From positions 62,001 to 126,000 of the forward strand of contig JADJNU010000002.1 in NCBI GenBank assembly GCA_016714165.1: a stretch of DNA of 64,000 bases, read 5' to 3'. This document shows, piece after piece, positions 1 to 8,820 of the stretch (its first letter is position 1; each line of letters opens with the position of its first letter). The notes beneath the pieces are model-generated. The model had not been told where the DNA came from and ran no database searches. It saw only the letters and a list, made by a program, of their open reading frames with translations. This stretch comes from Bdellovibrionales bacterium. GTDB lineage: Bacteria; Bdellovibrionota; Bdellovibrionia; Bdellovibrionales; UBA1609. The translations under genes and the position numbers were made by a program.

Positions 1-631
1 TCGCAGACTCACCTCTCCCCTTGCCACAGATTCCGGTGAAATAAAGGTTCAAAATTACTTTCGCAAATCCCGTCTTGCAAAGGTCAACGAAGCTCCCATT
101 CTGCAACTGCGCCGTTTGATTTTTGAACCTAAAGATAGTCGTATTGAGGAGTTAAGAGAGGCCTGTTACCCCAAGTCTAGCCCCTCTGCTCAGAAACCAG
201 ATATCAGAGATCTTGGAGATATGGTAAATCAAAAAATTGTCGAATCGCTCAATAAGGGAGATGTGGAGGTTGCTCGAGCCTTGGTGCTCGTTTCAAATGA
301 ACGCTGCTGGAACGAAATAGACAACATCGATGGTCCACAACCCTGGCTGGCCACCATTCTCATCTGTCACCGTCCAGAAATCTTTGTTCAAGCCAGCGCT
401 CTAGAAAATCCGAACGAACTCTTTTTTCAGAAGATAATGAAATTCAATTCTCCGCAGGCGCTCATGAATTGTACCGGACAGGCGGCTGGAGCAGGAGATA
501 TTCAACAGATTCGTTTAGAGAAAATAAAATCAGTTGAAGCAATAACCCCCATGGAAAAACGCATCGTCGACTATATCGTGAAGAATTTCAGTGCCTCCGA
601 GATCGAAGATCAAGACTCCGATCAAAACTAA
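1..631 (+). CDS. Partial hypothetical protein (5' end outside window)
   Basis: The reading frame that ends at TAA 629-631 is open back to base 2, so the gene starts left of the window. The TTG at 116 is only an internal codon. About 209 residues are visible. They are soluble-looking and helical, with no signal peptide, membrane segment or motif that I recognise. The middle part (about residues 100-160) has several Trp and Cys residues and the C-terminus is acidic (ends EDQDSDQN). It is followed by about 100 bp and then the Hsp20 gene on the same strand. Function unknown. Confidence 0.6.
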   Translation, partial: RRLTSPLATDSGEIKVQNYFRKSRLAKVNEAPILQLRRLIFEPKDSRIEELREACYPKSSPSAQKPDIRDLGDMVNQKIVESLNKGDVEVARALVLVSNERCWNEIDNIDGPQPWLATILICHRPEIFVQASALENPNELFFQKIMKFNSPQALMNCTGQAAGAGDIQQIRLEKIKSVEAITPMEKRIVDYIVKNFSASEIEDQDSDQN

Positions 632-735
632 GACATCAATAAATAGGAAAAAAATTAATCTTGACATGAGCTTTTTTGATCACAGATTCGAGTCGTGGTG
701 GTCAGGTGAATTTTATCAAACCAAAGGAGTTATTT

Positions 736-1179
736 ATGAAAACCGGGTTAACAAAGTGGAATGATCGTTCTTCACTGTGGGACTTGTTTGGTGACGTTGA
801 TGCTTTTTTCGGGAACGGTTTCCTGTCCGACAAAGGTGTGAATCCTCAGTTTGGCTTTCAGCCTGCCGTCAACGTTGTAGAGAGTGACAGCAGTTATCTT
901 ATCAGTGCTGATTTACCTGGATTGACAAGGGATGACATCCACGTTGATTTGAATGACGGAATCCTTAGTGTGAGCGGGGAGCGCCGTGAGGAAAAGGAAG
1001 TCACTCAGAAGAGCTTTCGACGCTTCGAAAAGCGTTATGGGAAGTTCGTTCGCAGTTTCCGGCTTCCTGAGAATGTGCGATCTGAAGCGATAGAAGCCAA
1101 ATATGAGAACGGTGTTTTAGAAGTTCAGGTTCCTAAGGCGGAACGGGCGGTACCCAAAAAAATTGAGGTCAAATCTTAG
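736..1179 (+). CDS. Small heat-shock protein, Hsp20/alpha-crystallin family
   Basis: A 147-residue ATP-independent holdase of the Hsp20 family, cytoplasmic, which binds unfolding proteins under stress. I chose the ATG at 736 because AAAGGAG (723-729) sits 6-7 bases before it; an upstream in-frame start at 676 would add 20 residues without a ribosome site. The alpha-crystallin domain fills residues about 40-147: 'FQPAVNVVESDSSY', 'ADLPGLTRDDIHV', 'SVSGERREE', then 'YGKFVRSFRLPENV' and 'NGVLEVQVPK', the family's signature strands. A TTGACA hexamer at 661-666 could be a -35 box but I see no good -10. A hairpin at 1215-1239 follows the gene. Length and motifs are normal, so the identification is secure. 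Confidence 0.95.
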   Translation: MKTGLTKWNDRSSLWDLFGDVDAFFGNGFLSDKGVNPQFGFQPAVNVVESDSSYLISADLPGLTRDDIHVDLNDGILSVSGERREEKEVTQKSFRRFEKRYGKFVRSFRLPENVRSEAIEAKYENGVLEVQVPKAERAVPKKIEVKS

Positions 1180-1214
1180 TTGGCGAGTGGTTAAGTCGAT
1201 AGGGTTCGATGAGC

Positions 1215-1239
1215 AAGGCTCCGTTGTTTTCGGAGCCTT
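1215..1239 (+). terminator. Hairpin after Hsp20 gene, possible terminator
   Basis: AAGGCTCCG (1215-1223) and CGGAGCCTT (1231-1239) form a perfect 9-bp stem with a 7-base loop, 36 bases after the Hsp20 stop. There is no clear T-run behind the stem on either strand, so it may act as an RNA-end stabiliser and not as a classical intrinsic terminator. Confidence 0.5.
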
Positions 1240-1306
1240 CACCGCAGCGGCGGCAGGGGGGAGCCAATCCTCCGCCATCGTTCGTTTTTTGTTTCTTTAG
1301 TGACAC

Positions 1307-2152
1307 TCAACGATAAAAGAGAAAGTAGTAAAGAAGTGGGCAACTTGTCCAAAATACGATCTGGGCCAAAAATCCGAGGGTTTTTTCCCAAGATGCACTT
1401 GTATCGGGTAACATGGGATCTTGCTTTCGAAAGAGGTGCATGAAAACTCTTTCTTCAATATGGTTTACGAATAGCCCCCAGACTCCGACATAAAGAAAGT
1501 GAAAACCCAAAACCACTACCAATCGTTGAACCATATCCACTGGCGGCTTTGGATAGTTCTTTGACCACCATATCATCACTAGAAAAATCACAAAGGCAAA
1601 ATATTTGAGAACGAGAATGGGCCAATAATTTATTTTTCGCCACATTCTAGCCCACGATACATCTACCATTCGAGAAGTTAGAATATACTTAATGAGAGTA
1701 TTCTCAGAAAAAAGTTCTGGTCTATCCTTACAAATAGCCTCAAGCACCATTAAATTTCCCGACAAAGCTGATGGAATCCTAAACTTCACCCCATTTTTCA
1801 AATGTATGATAAATCCACTAAAAAAGCGCGGCGATGAGATTAAAATTGATACCTTCTTAATATTTTTGAATGCTATTTCGTGTTCAGATTTTAGATCATC
1901 AATAATCAATCGATTTGGATCAAGCCAATAACGCGATCTTATCTGAGGCCGAACAAATAAAATAAGATAAATAAATGATGCCAATGGTAAAGAGGAGACG
2001 GTGAGGATGCGAACCACGGTGGTCTGAATACTGTCCCCAAGAAATTTTCCCAAATGCGCACTGAGAATAAATATTTCAGATAGAAGGCAAATAACCAGTG
2101 CAAAATAATACAGGCGAAAGCAGGCACGTCGATATTCAAGAGTTTTTTCCAT
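1307..2152 (-). CDS. Hypothetical multi-pass membrane protein
   Basis: A 281-residue inner-membrane protein of unknown function. Hydrophobic segments lie at about residues 13-35, 45-68, 180-198, 212-232 and 262-280. The two N-terminal helices are followed by a soluble section of about 100 residues ('RYWLDPNRLIIDD...IHLKNGVKFRIPSA') whose strand pattern resembles a small PH-like domain between membrane helices; that comparison is only suggestive. It is convergent with the Hsp20 gene and separated by more than 600 bp from the next gene. Confidence 0.7.
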   Translation of the reverse strand: MEKTLEYRRACFRLYYFALVICLLSEIFILSAHLGKFLGDSIQTTVVRILTVSSLPLASFIYLILFVRPQIRSRYWLDPNRLIIDDLKSEHEIAFKNIKKVSILISSPRFFSGFIIHLKNGVKFRIPSALSGNLMVLEAICKDRPELFSENTLIKYILTSRMVDVSWARMWRKINYWPILVLKYFAFVIFLVMIWWSKNYPKPPVDMVQRLVVVLGFHFLYVGVWGLFVNHIEERVFMHLFRKQDPMLPDTSASWEKTLGFLAQIVFWTSCPLLYYFLFYR

Positions 2153-2786
2153 TACTTTACCGATCGCAACCCAACAAGTTTCCTATATTTGGGGATTCTT
2201 CAAACAACCAATTCTCATTGCGCAATAATCACCTCTACCGCCCTAAATAGAGATTCCCACAAATAGACATATTTGGAAGTCCAAAAATGATCCATCCCCT
2301 TCTATTTCTCCCTAATGCTCGCAAAGCTTCCCTATTCCTTAGCCCTGCCGAACTCGAGCAATACACAAAAAAACACCAGACCTACTTGAGTAGCGCTCAA
2401 CTGTCAGGCTCTTGAACCTGTATAAATACTGGCATATCTGACTTTTGGGGCGTCACTTCAATAGTTTGACACCAAATTCTTATAAATGTCTGACGAAGTT
2501 TTAGACAAATCGAGTCACCTCCAACTGGTTTTTCACCTTCCCAGCTGGCTCATCTTTTGAAATAGAAGTGTGTATCAGGAGGCTATATCAAATGGGAATG
2601 GGTCTTCAAAGGATTGATAAACAAAGGGAATCTGTTTCCTCACGGATTAAGAGGAACCTAGTTTTTTTTGGATGTAAAATGATCCATACCAAAGTCAAAA
2701 CTCGACCAGAAATTCATTAAATTGAACTCGCCATAGTCCGATAACTTTCGTGTCGTCTGGTACTCGAACCACGAAAGGGAGCCAAC
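2153..2786. other. 634-bp intergenic region
   Basis: No convincing gene. One short frame on the plus strand (2287-2415, 42 codons, begins MIHPLLFLPNARKASLF) has a GGAAG 7 bases before its ATG, but nothing else supports it. The stretch holds the start-side DNA of two divergent genes, so promoters for both should be here; I could not place them with confidence. Confidence 0.4.
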
Positions 2787-3557
2787 ATGGATCTATTGCG
2801 CCGGTATCATAAACCAGGTGGATTTCTGCAGCTCGTTCAGCTCATTGAAACCTGCGGGCCTCAAAAGCAGCAGCAGCTCCTTACAAGTATCGAAAAAGAA
2901 AGTCTCGAGTGGGCAAACGAAGTGAGGGCTAAAATTTTAACAATCAACAGAATTTTCAGCTGGGATGAACAAACATTGGCTGAGCTGATGTCCCGAGTAC
3001 AAGAACTCACTTTGTCAATTGCAGTTCATGGCATAGCCCCGGAGGTTTGGGAGAGATCGACCAAAAGCTTGTCGCATGGCCAACGTCGGAGAATAGACGA
3101 CCTTTCAAAGACAAAAGCCCCCTCTCCAGCCGAAATCGCTATGGCATTCACAAAAATAATTGCAGAAATTCGAGAAATGATCTCACTTGGATACCTTCAC
3201 CTCGCAAAGGTTGATCCTGGCTTGGTAATAGAAACTGATATCGAAGACAAACTTGGTAAGAGGGGAACCGGACCTGTCCAGCCATCTGGCTATTCAATGA
3301 ATTCTACGGCAAAAAGCTCTTCTTCAAACTCGATGCACACGCAAGCGCCCCCTCCATCTTCCTCTTCAACGTCCCATACCACCGTATCCCGTGACGAACC
3401 ATTGAGCCCAGCTTCGGGAACTCTTTCTGAGCTCGGCACAGAGGTTGCGCAACTAAGAAGAGACAATCTCGAGCTCAAAAAGGAGGCGCAGTCTTTGGCA
3501 AATGAAGTTAACCAACTTCGTACAATCGTTGCACAGGTGAGAAAGACAGTTGCTTAA
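2787..3557 (+). CDS. FliG C-domain-like protein with C-terminal coiled coil
   Basis: 256 residues. The first 150 resemble the armadillo-type middle/C-terminal repeats of the flagellar switch protein FliG: 'EVRAKILTINRIFSWDEQTLAELM', then 'AVHGIAPEVWERSTKSLSHGQ' and a helix ending 'IISLGYL'-like. This matches FliG's usual order of F-x-W, an EV-W/E helix and the R-R/I-D pair. Residues about 155-205 are a Ser/Thr-rich linker, and the last 45 residues form a leucine-heptad coiled coil ('EVAQLRRDNLELKKE'). There is no signal peptide, so it is cytoplasmic. The start has AAAGGGA before the ATG. No flagellar genes are nearby, so it may be a free-standing FliG paralog acting in another complex and not a motor component. 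The domain assignment is by eye. Confidence 0.6.
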   Translation: MDLLRRYHKPGGFLQLVQLIETCGPQKQQQLLTSIEKESLEWANEVRAKILTINRIFSWDEQTLAELMSRVQELTLSIAVHGIAPEVWERSTKSLSHGQRRRIDDLSKTKAPSPAEIAMAFTKIIAEIREMISLGYLHLAKVDPGLVIETDIEDKLGKRGTGPVQPSGYSMNSTAKSSSSNSMHTQAPPPSSSSTSHTTVSRDEPLSPASGTLSELGTEVAQLRRDNLELKKEAQSLANEVNQLRTIVAQVRKTVA

Positions 3558-3574
3558 AGGCGCGCCCAAAACGA

Positions 3575-5386
3575 TCATTTAGCACTAAAAATTTTGTCCC
3601 ATAAATCACATTTTTCCTTTCGAAAATGATCACCTGTTGTGGAAGTTTCATTAATCAAAAGGTAACTCTCATTTGTTTTATCATAACGGGTCCATGAGCT
3701 ACCCATATTTCCGGCTGAATTAACAAGCTTGCCCCAGAGTGTTCGCATAAGTTCTTCCACCACTGCGTCTCCAGTACCAAGGTATTTCTTCACAGCACTA
3801 TCCTCGATGGTTTGAAAAAGATAAAATAGCTCCGCCCCGTGCCAAGCACCATATTTTTTCATTGTGGGCAAGGCCTGAGAAAAAACATATTGGTAAACGC
3901 TTTGGCTTTGCCCCTCTACCAAGGCTCGAGCAGTTCTTCGTGCGTTACATGTAAATTGACCGTCGGTGTTCATCCCAACATAGCTTTCTCTCGGCTCAGT
4001 GATAGGGTAAAGTTTTAAGAGTTCTTGGGTGTAGGGATAAAAGAAGAGAGCCTGAGCCTGGACCATTTGTGCTGTCACATTTGCGGGAACCTGGATAGAC
4101 ATTTCATCGGTATTGCTCCCCACTATAACTGGCACATGATTGTGTTGCCCTCGAGAGATAAGTAAAAGAGGATCGTCAGGGAGCACTCCACCCGTACCAT
4201 CTATGGTGGGCTGCCAATCCATTGATACAACACCACCTTCAAGCGGGGAACCAGTATATGCGGATTCGACAAGGGTTTTTGCATCTTTTGCCCTTAAGCA
4301 TGAAGCTTCATCGACAGACCCTCCAGCACCGCAGCCAATTCCGTTAATAAAGAGGTCACCCTTTTCCTTTGCATCCGCTAGAGAGCTTGCAATGCAGGCT
4401 CCACTTTGAATTGCAGCCGCAGAGAACAGTCCCTTCGCAAGCGGAGAGGCCACTTGTAGGCATGTGTCCACAGCCCCTCCCGATTCACCAAACAGAAGGA
4501 CGCGAGCAGGATCTCCACCAAATTTTGAAATGTTATTCTTGACCCACTTTAGAGCCTGTTGCTGATCCAGCAAACCATAGTTTCCACTTTTCTTTGAACT
4601 TCCTGCTAAGGAATCAGCAACCAGGTAGCCTAGGACTCCCAATCGATATTGAATGGTAACCACAACGGCGTTGTTTCGCTCAGCAAGCTTTTGGCCATCA
4701 AAAAGGGTCGCTCCCAAATGCTGCTGACCAGAAGATCCTTGGGTATTTCCTCCACCGTGCATGTAGACCATGACTGATTTTTTTCGCCTATAATCTTTTG
4801 GTGCCCACACATTCAGATACAAACAATCCTCACTTCCCACGAAAACACTATCTACTATTTGTGGACAAGCGTTCGGAAATTGAGCTGCATTCACCAGGTT
4901 CGGATTATAGGCGGGATCGAGGGGTGCCTTCCAACGCAAATCACCAACGGGTGGCTTCGCAAATGGGATGCCCTTGTAAGAATAAATATTTGAATTCAAT
5001 ACTCCTTCAAAAACTCCAAACTGAGTAGCAACTTTGGCTCCTCCGTATTTTGGTGAAACTGGATTTCCACCTCCTGGTACAATGTTGGCATTGGTTCCAG
5101 AGCCCGTTCCTGAAACGGCTGGAGGTGACACGATGAGAAAGGGGGACGTCGTTTGGGCTGACGAACTTGGATAGATTGCCTGTGCAGGCTGGTTCGTGCT
5201 CAAGACCGTGGGGGGAATCGTCGTCTGATAAACAAATGTTTTATCAATGGGAACAACATCGGCGGCATGGGATTTACTTCGACATATAATCGTCAGCACC
5301 GCGACAATAAAATATAAGAGTCCGTTGAAAAATCCCGACTTATTTTTCCGTTGTTCAACTGTTTTCGAAACATTATATGATTCCAT
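3575..5386 (-). CDS. Secreted type-B carboxylesterase
   Basis: A 603-residue serine hydrolase of the carboxylesterase/cholinesterase family, which cleaves carboxylic esters. I start it at the ATG ending at 5386, preceded by GGAGGA; the frame stays open to 5509 but that extension lacks a ribosome site. Residues 1-42 carry an export signal ('LLYFIVAVLTIICRSKSHAA'), then a Ser/Thr/Pro linker, and the catalytic domain begins near 'GVFEGVLNSNIYSYKGIPFA'. The family signature 'EDCLYLNVW' (about residue 184) and the nucleophile elbow 'FGESGGAVD' (Ser about 300) are intact; the likely catalytic His is in 'WHGAELFYLF' (about 516). It is probably periplasmic or secreted. It is convergent with the FliG-C gene, with 17 bp between them. 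Confidence 0.92.
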   Translation of the reverse strand: MESYNVSKTVEQRKNKSGFFNGLLYFIVAVLTIICRSKSHAADVVPIDKTFVYQTTIPPTVLSTNQPAQAIYPSSSAQTTSPFLIVSPPAVSGTGSGTNANIVPGGGNPVSPKYGGAKVATQFGVFEGVLNSNIYSYKGIPFAKPPVGDLRWKAPLDPAYNPNLVNAAQFPNACPQIVDSVFVGSEDCLYLNVWAPKDYRRKKSVMVYMHGGGNTQGSSGQQHLGATLFDGQKLAERNNAVVVTIQYRLGVLGYLVADSLAGSSKKSGNYGLLDQQQALKWVKNNISKFGGDPARVLLFGESGGAVDTCLQVASPLAKGLFSAAAIQSGACIASSLADAKEKGDLFINGIGCGAGGSVDEASCLRAKDAKTLVESAYTGSPLEGGVVSMDWQPTIDGTGGVLPDDPLLLISRGQHNHVPVIVGSNTDEMSIQVPANVTAQMVQAQALFFYPYTQELLKLYPITEPRESYVGMNTDGQFTCNARRTARALVEGQSQSVYQYVFSQALPTMKKYGAWHGAELFYLFQTIEDSAVKKYLGTGDAVVEELMRTLWGKLVNSAGNMGSSWTRYDKTNESYLLINETSTTGDHFRKEKCDLWDKIFSAK

Positions 5387-5578
5387 TCGCTCCTCCAAAA
5401 GTGTGGCCTGATCCTTCCCTCGTCTGATTGAGCAAACGTCACATTGGTAGCCTTCAGGAAATATTAAGGTCTCTGTTAAAAGTAAGGGACAGTACTGTTT
5501 TGGAAACAAAGCTTTGAAAGATTAGTTGCGTCTCATTTTGAGAATTCGGTTTAAATATTTTATGAGTCTCAGTCAATC

Positions 5579-7075
5579 TTAAATCTGTGAGAGCGCATCT
5601 CGCACTTTTTCGGTACGACGGGGGTCCATCGTTGGCCTGTAATCAGCGGCCCTCTCCTGGCAGTCCGCGATACTGCAACGCTCACAACTCTCCCCCGTTT
5701 GTCGAACTGGAAGTTTTGGATCTTGTGAATAGGAAATGGCTTCGCGAGATTTATCGTTGATCAAAACACCCACCGTCACAGCAGCCATTTCTCCTTTTGG
5801 CAGATCTTTACGAAAGGCCATTGACCAAGCCAGATAACGACTGCCAGTCCCAGTGAATTGAGAAATCTGACAACCCAATGCAAAGTTTTCGACCTCACCT
5901 ACTTGGAGTTTTTCTAAGATCTGAGTCGTCACCCACCGGCGGCAATAATGCTCATCACTTGAAACCGGATGAGGCGCATGCTGTTCGGCAAGGTGAAGCT
6001 GCCTGGCCACGTGATAACATTTGCGTGTCTGATCATATTCAAGACGCAGCAAAAATAACTGATCAATGCCAATCTCGCGGGGTATAATCTGCGTGAGACG
6101 ATGGAAAACACTCTCCACTGGACAAGGATATTTGAGTATAAATTTAGTCATCGCGCGAACGTCAAATTCATGTTGCGAAAACAACAGCCTCAGTTGATCC
6201 GCAAATTCCTTTTGAGGAACCAAAAGTGCGCTTGCGAAATAAGAAGCAGAGAAATGATTAAACAGTTGATGAAAAGAGTCGAGAGAATGAATCCAGCTGC
6301 TCGATGGACGATCCTTTAGGCTCAGGTACCCAAAACCCAGCTCACGCGCAAGAATTAAACAACGCTCCTTACCACCCAAGGAAGCGTGAATGAACAGCCT
6401 CTGCCTTCCACCCTTCCTTTTAACATGGTAGAGGATATGACTGAGGCTCGGATTGATGGACCCAAAGTCTACGTAATCGACATCCGTGGAATAATCTCTC
6501 CTCAGCAATGACTGCAGATCTTCAGCAACGCGCTCTTCTGCAGCCAAGGTATCAAGGCCGTAAGTTCGTCGAAAATCTTCCGCTTTTTCTTCGATATTTG
6601 GGAAGAAGTTCTGATGCATATCCAAATACGCCCTCAAGGTCGCATAATAGAAATCATCAATGGATATATTGTGAGCTCTGGCAATTTCGAACAGAGTCCC
6701 AATCAAGGCTCCCATCTTTTTAGGACGTTCCGAGAGAAGTTCAAAGACTGATTGGGCTGGAATTCCAAAAATATCGAAGGGCATACCCGTCAAAATATTT
6801 CGTTCCAATAGATCGGTAATGAGGCTCAGCTCTCGCTTTAACTTGACAGAAATCAGGTCTTCATAAGACTCGCCAAGAGCATTTGCGAGAATCATGACCT
6901 TATCATTTTTTGGATATTTCTTCCCCTTTTCAATTTCATTCAAATAGGAAGGAGAAAGACCCGTCAGCTCCGCAAGCTCTTTTAGGGACATGCCCCTATC
7001 CAAACGCAGACCCCGCATTTTCAATCCAAAAATGTACTTAAGTGTATCCTGATCGAGCAACATGGGCTGCAACAT
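5579..7075 (-). CDS. XRE-family regulator of the short-chain acyl-CoA (ScfR/RamB-like) type
   Basis: 498 residues. Residues about 18-62 are a helix-turn-helix of the XRE type ('MSLKELAELTGLSPSYLNEIEKG'). The rest matches the long regulators that carry an ImmA/IrrE-like fold plus a C-terminal domain (RamB, PrpC-type regulators of acetate, propionate and fatty-acyl metabolism). At the position where ImmA/IrrE proteins have HExxH, this protein reads 'ILARELGFGYLSL', so both metal-binding His residues are missing and no peptidase activity is expected. The C-terminus holds a Cys cluster, 'CERCSIADCQER', that could bind a metal. It is expressed away from the esterase and next to fabA, which suits a role in fatty-acyl control; that link is inference. 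Confidence 0.8.
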   Translation of the reverse strand: MLQPMLLDQDTLKYIFGLKMRGLRLDRGMSLKELAELTGLSPSYLNEIEKGKKYPKNDKVMILANALGESYEDLISVKLKRELSLITDLLERNILTGMPFDIFGIPAQSVFELLSERPKKMGALIGTLFEIARAHNISIDDFYYATLRAYLDMHQNFFPNIEEKAEDFRRTYGLDTLAAEERVAEDLQSLLRRDYSTDVDYVDFGSINPSLSHILYHVKRKGGRQRLFIHASLGGKERCLILARELGFGYLSLKDRPSSSWIHSLDSFHQLFNHFSASYFASALLVPQKEFADQLRLLFSQHEFDVRAMTKFILKYPCPVESVFHRLTQIIPREIGIDQLFLLRLEYDQTRKCYHVARQLHLAEQHAPHPVSSDEHYCRRWVTTQILEKLQVGEVENFALGCQISQFTGTGSRYLAWSMAFRKDLPKGEMAAVTVGVLINDKSREAISYSQDPKLPVRQTGESCERCSIADCQERAADYRPTMDPRRTEKVRDALSQI

Positions 7076-7181
7076 AGTCCCTGGTCAAAATTTTTCCAAC
7101 TCTTCCTTCACGAAATCACGCCTTCATTTGAAATAACTTTATGCGTTACAATGACTAGAAGAAAGGCTCGGCTGCCGCTAC

Positions 7182-7772
7182 TTAGGCACCTGCCGTCGGC
7201 ATAACACCTACTCGCAAACCCTCAACCTCGTAAAGGGTCTTTCCATCGCATACCAAAACACCCTTACCAACTCCCATAAAAAGCGGACTCGTTTTGACCC
7301 GGGAGAGTTCAACTCGATACAAAACTTCTTTATTTTCGGGAAGGACTTGACCAGAAAACCGCACATCCTTTGCTCCCAAAGCACGCCCGCGTCCCTTGGC
7401 TCCAAGCCAACCGAGGTAGAATCCCAGCAACTGCCATAACGCATCAAGACCCAAACACCCAGGCATCACCGGGTCATTCTTGAAGTGACAGGCAAAAAAC
7501 CACAGACTTGGATCAATAGACAACCGCGCTTCGATAGTTCCCTTCCCAGCTGCTCCACCCTTTGGATCAATGTCTGTGACTTCATCAAACATCAGCATCG
7601 GAGGGGATGGCAAAGGAGGAAATGAAAGCCCATGCATCAATCCCTCTCCACACTTCAAAAGCTGTTCCTTTGAGTAAGTGAAAAGTCGATCACTTGAGAC
7701 TCCAGGTGGAAGTTCTCTTGTCCGGATGACTTCGTGTTTTGATCTATGATCTTCGCCGATATTTAGATTCAC
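7182..7772 (-). CDS. fabA: 3-hydroxydecanoyl-ACP dehydratase/isomerase
   Basis: 196 residues of the FabA hot-dog-fold family, which dehydrates 3-hydroxyacyl-ACP and isomerises trans-2- to cis-3-decenoyl-ACP in unsaturated fatty-acid synthesis. The active-site pair is visible: His96 in 'FACHFKNDPVMPGC' and Asp110 in 'LGLDALWQL', 14 residues apart as in E. coli FabA (His70/Asp84). The N-terminus is about 25 residues longer than usual. The start is a GTG with GGGGAGG upstream. There is no fabB beside it; the neighbour is an acyl-type regulator. The identification rests on the catalytic motifs and is strong. Confidence 0.92.
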   Translation of the reverse strand: MNLNIGEDHRSKHEVIRTRELPPGVSSDRLFTYSKEQLLKCGEGLMHGLSFPPLPSPPMLMFDEVTDIDPKGGAAGKGTIEARLSIDPSLWFFACHFKNDPVMPGCLGLDALWQLLGFYLGWLGAKGRGRALGAKDVRFSGQVLPENKEVLYRVELSRVKTSPLFMGVGKGVLVCDGKTLYEVEGLRVGVMPTAGA

Positions 7773-8019
7773 TTCCTGGTCCTCCCCAAGTTAAAACCAA
7801 CACTTGTACCAGAGTCGCCACAGGCCTCCTAGAAAATAAAATATTCGACCGATATTATGTAGCTACTATCAATTCTATCTGTGCGGCCTAAGAAAACTTT
7901 AACGCCTGGCATTTCGATTGCATGATGATACTTGGAACAGAGAGAAGGTCGCTACCAGCAAGTAGGTCCTCTCCCTGGCCTCTGGCTGCAAATCAAATTA
8001 TCGATCCGAAAGGCACAAA

Positions 8020-8808
8020 TTGAAAAAACTTCCAATAGCCATCGTGTTTTTCGCTACATTTTTCATTTTTTTGTTCCTTTCTGACAAAGTCTCAGCCTCC
8101 GTCCCAGAGACTCAAGAACGACAATTTGAAATAGTTCTGAATTCCGAAAGGGCTCTATTTCCCTGCCGTATGAGCCTGGGAAGACTTCAGCGAGCCGCGG
8201 GCAAAATCGTCAAAAAAATAAGAATTCCGGAAGACAGCGGGTCTCAGGACATTTTTGCTCTAAAGAAAAGTTTGATACCAGATCAAACGGTAGTCGGCGT
8301 AATGAACGAGTTAATTGCTGAGATAATTCAGGATGGAGGAACTCCCTCTCCACTTTTAAAAAGACAGTATAACGAATTATTAGATCGAAAACACGATGAA
8401 GATGCCACGAAGAGAGGACGATTTTGGATCTTCGAAGTGATTGCAGGAAAAAAGCAACTGGTCCTTGAAACTTCTGGATCCATAAGTCTCTTAGAAGTTG
8501 ACCACAATGAACATCCTGATGCTGAGTTTTTTCTCGTGCAATTTAGACCCCTGACGCCTACCACACCGGTTAAGATCAGCAGTCGCTATTACTCAGTTTT
8601 CTCTGAAAGCAGAATTGGTTCCATTAAAGACAACTCCGAATTTACCTCCCTTGCTTCCCTTGCTACTGGAGCTGGTCATGCTATTCGGCCTAATGATCCC
8701 AATGACCACCTACAATTCTCTCCTGTTCGAATTTCAGTACTGGCCTACAGAGGCTCTAAGGGTCCGAATGGAACGGAGATCATCTTTGTCCCAGATGTCT
8801 CACCCTAA
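8020..8808 (+). CDS. Hypothetical secreted protein
   Basis: 262 residues, starting at a TTG behind an AAGG-type site. Residues 1-27 are a signal peptide ('IAIVFFATFFIFLFLSDKVSAS'). The mature part is of mixed helix and strand with one Cys and no motif I know. It ends 12 bp from the convergent arylsulfotransferase-like gene. Function unknown; export is the only thing that can be said. Confidence 0.7.
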   Translation: MKKLPIAIVFFATFFIFLFLSDKVSASVPETQERQFEIVLNSERALFPCRMSLGRLQRAAGKIVKKIRIPEDSGSQDIFALKKSLIPDQTVVGVMNELIAEIIQDGGTPSPLLKRQYNELLDRKHDEDATKRGRFWIFEVIAGKKQLVLETSGSISLLEVDHNEHPDAEFFLVQFRPLTPTTPVKISSRYYSVFSESRIGSIKDNSEFTSLASLATGAGHAIRPNDPNDHLQFSPVRISVLAYRGSKGPNGTEIIFVPDVSP

Positions 8809-8820
8809 CAGAAGCGAGCC

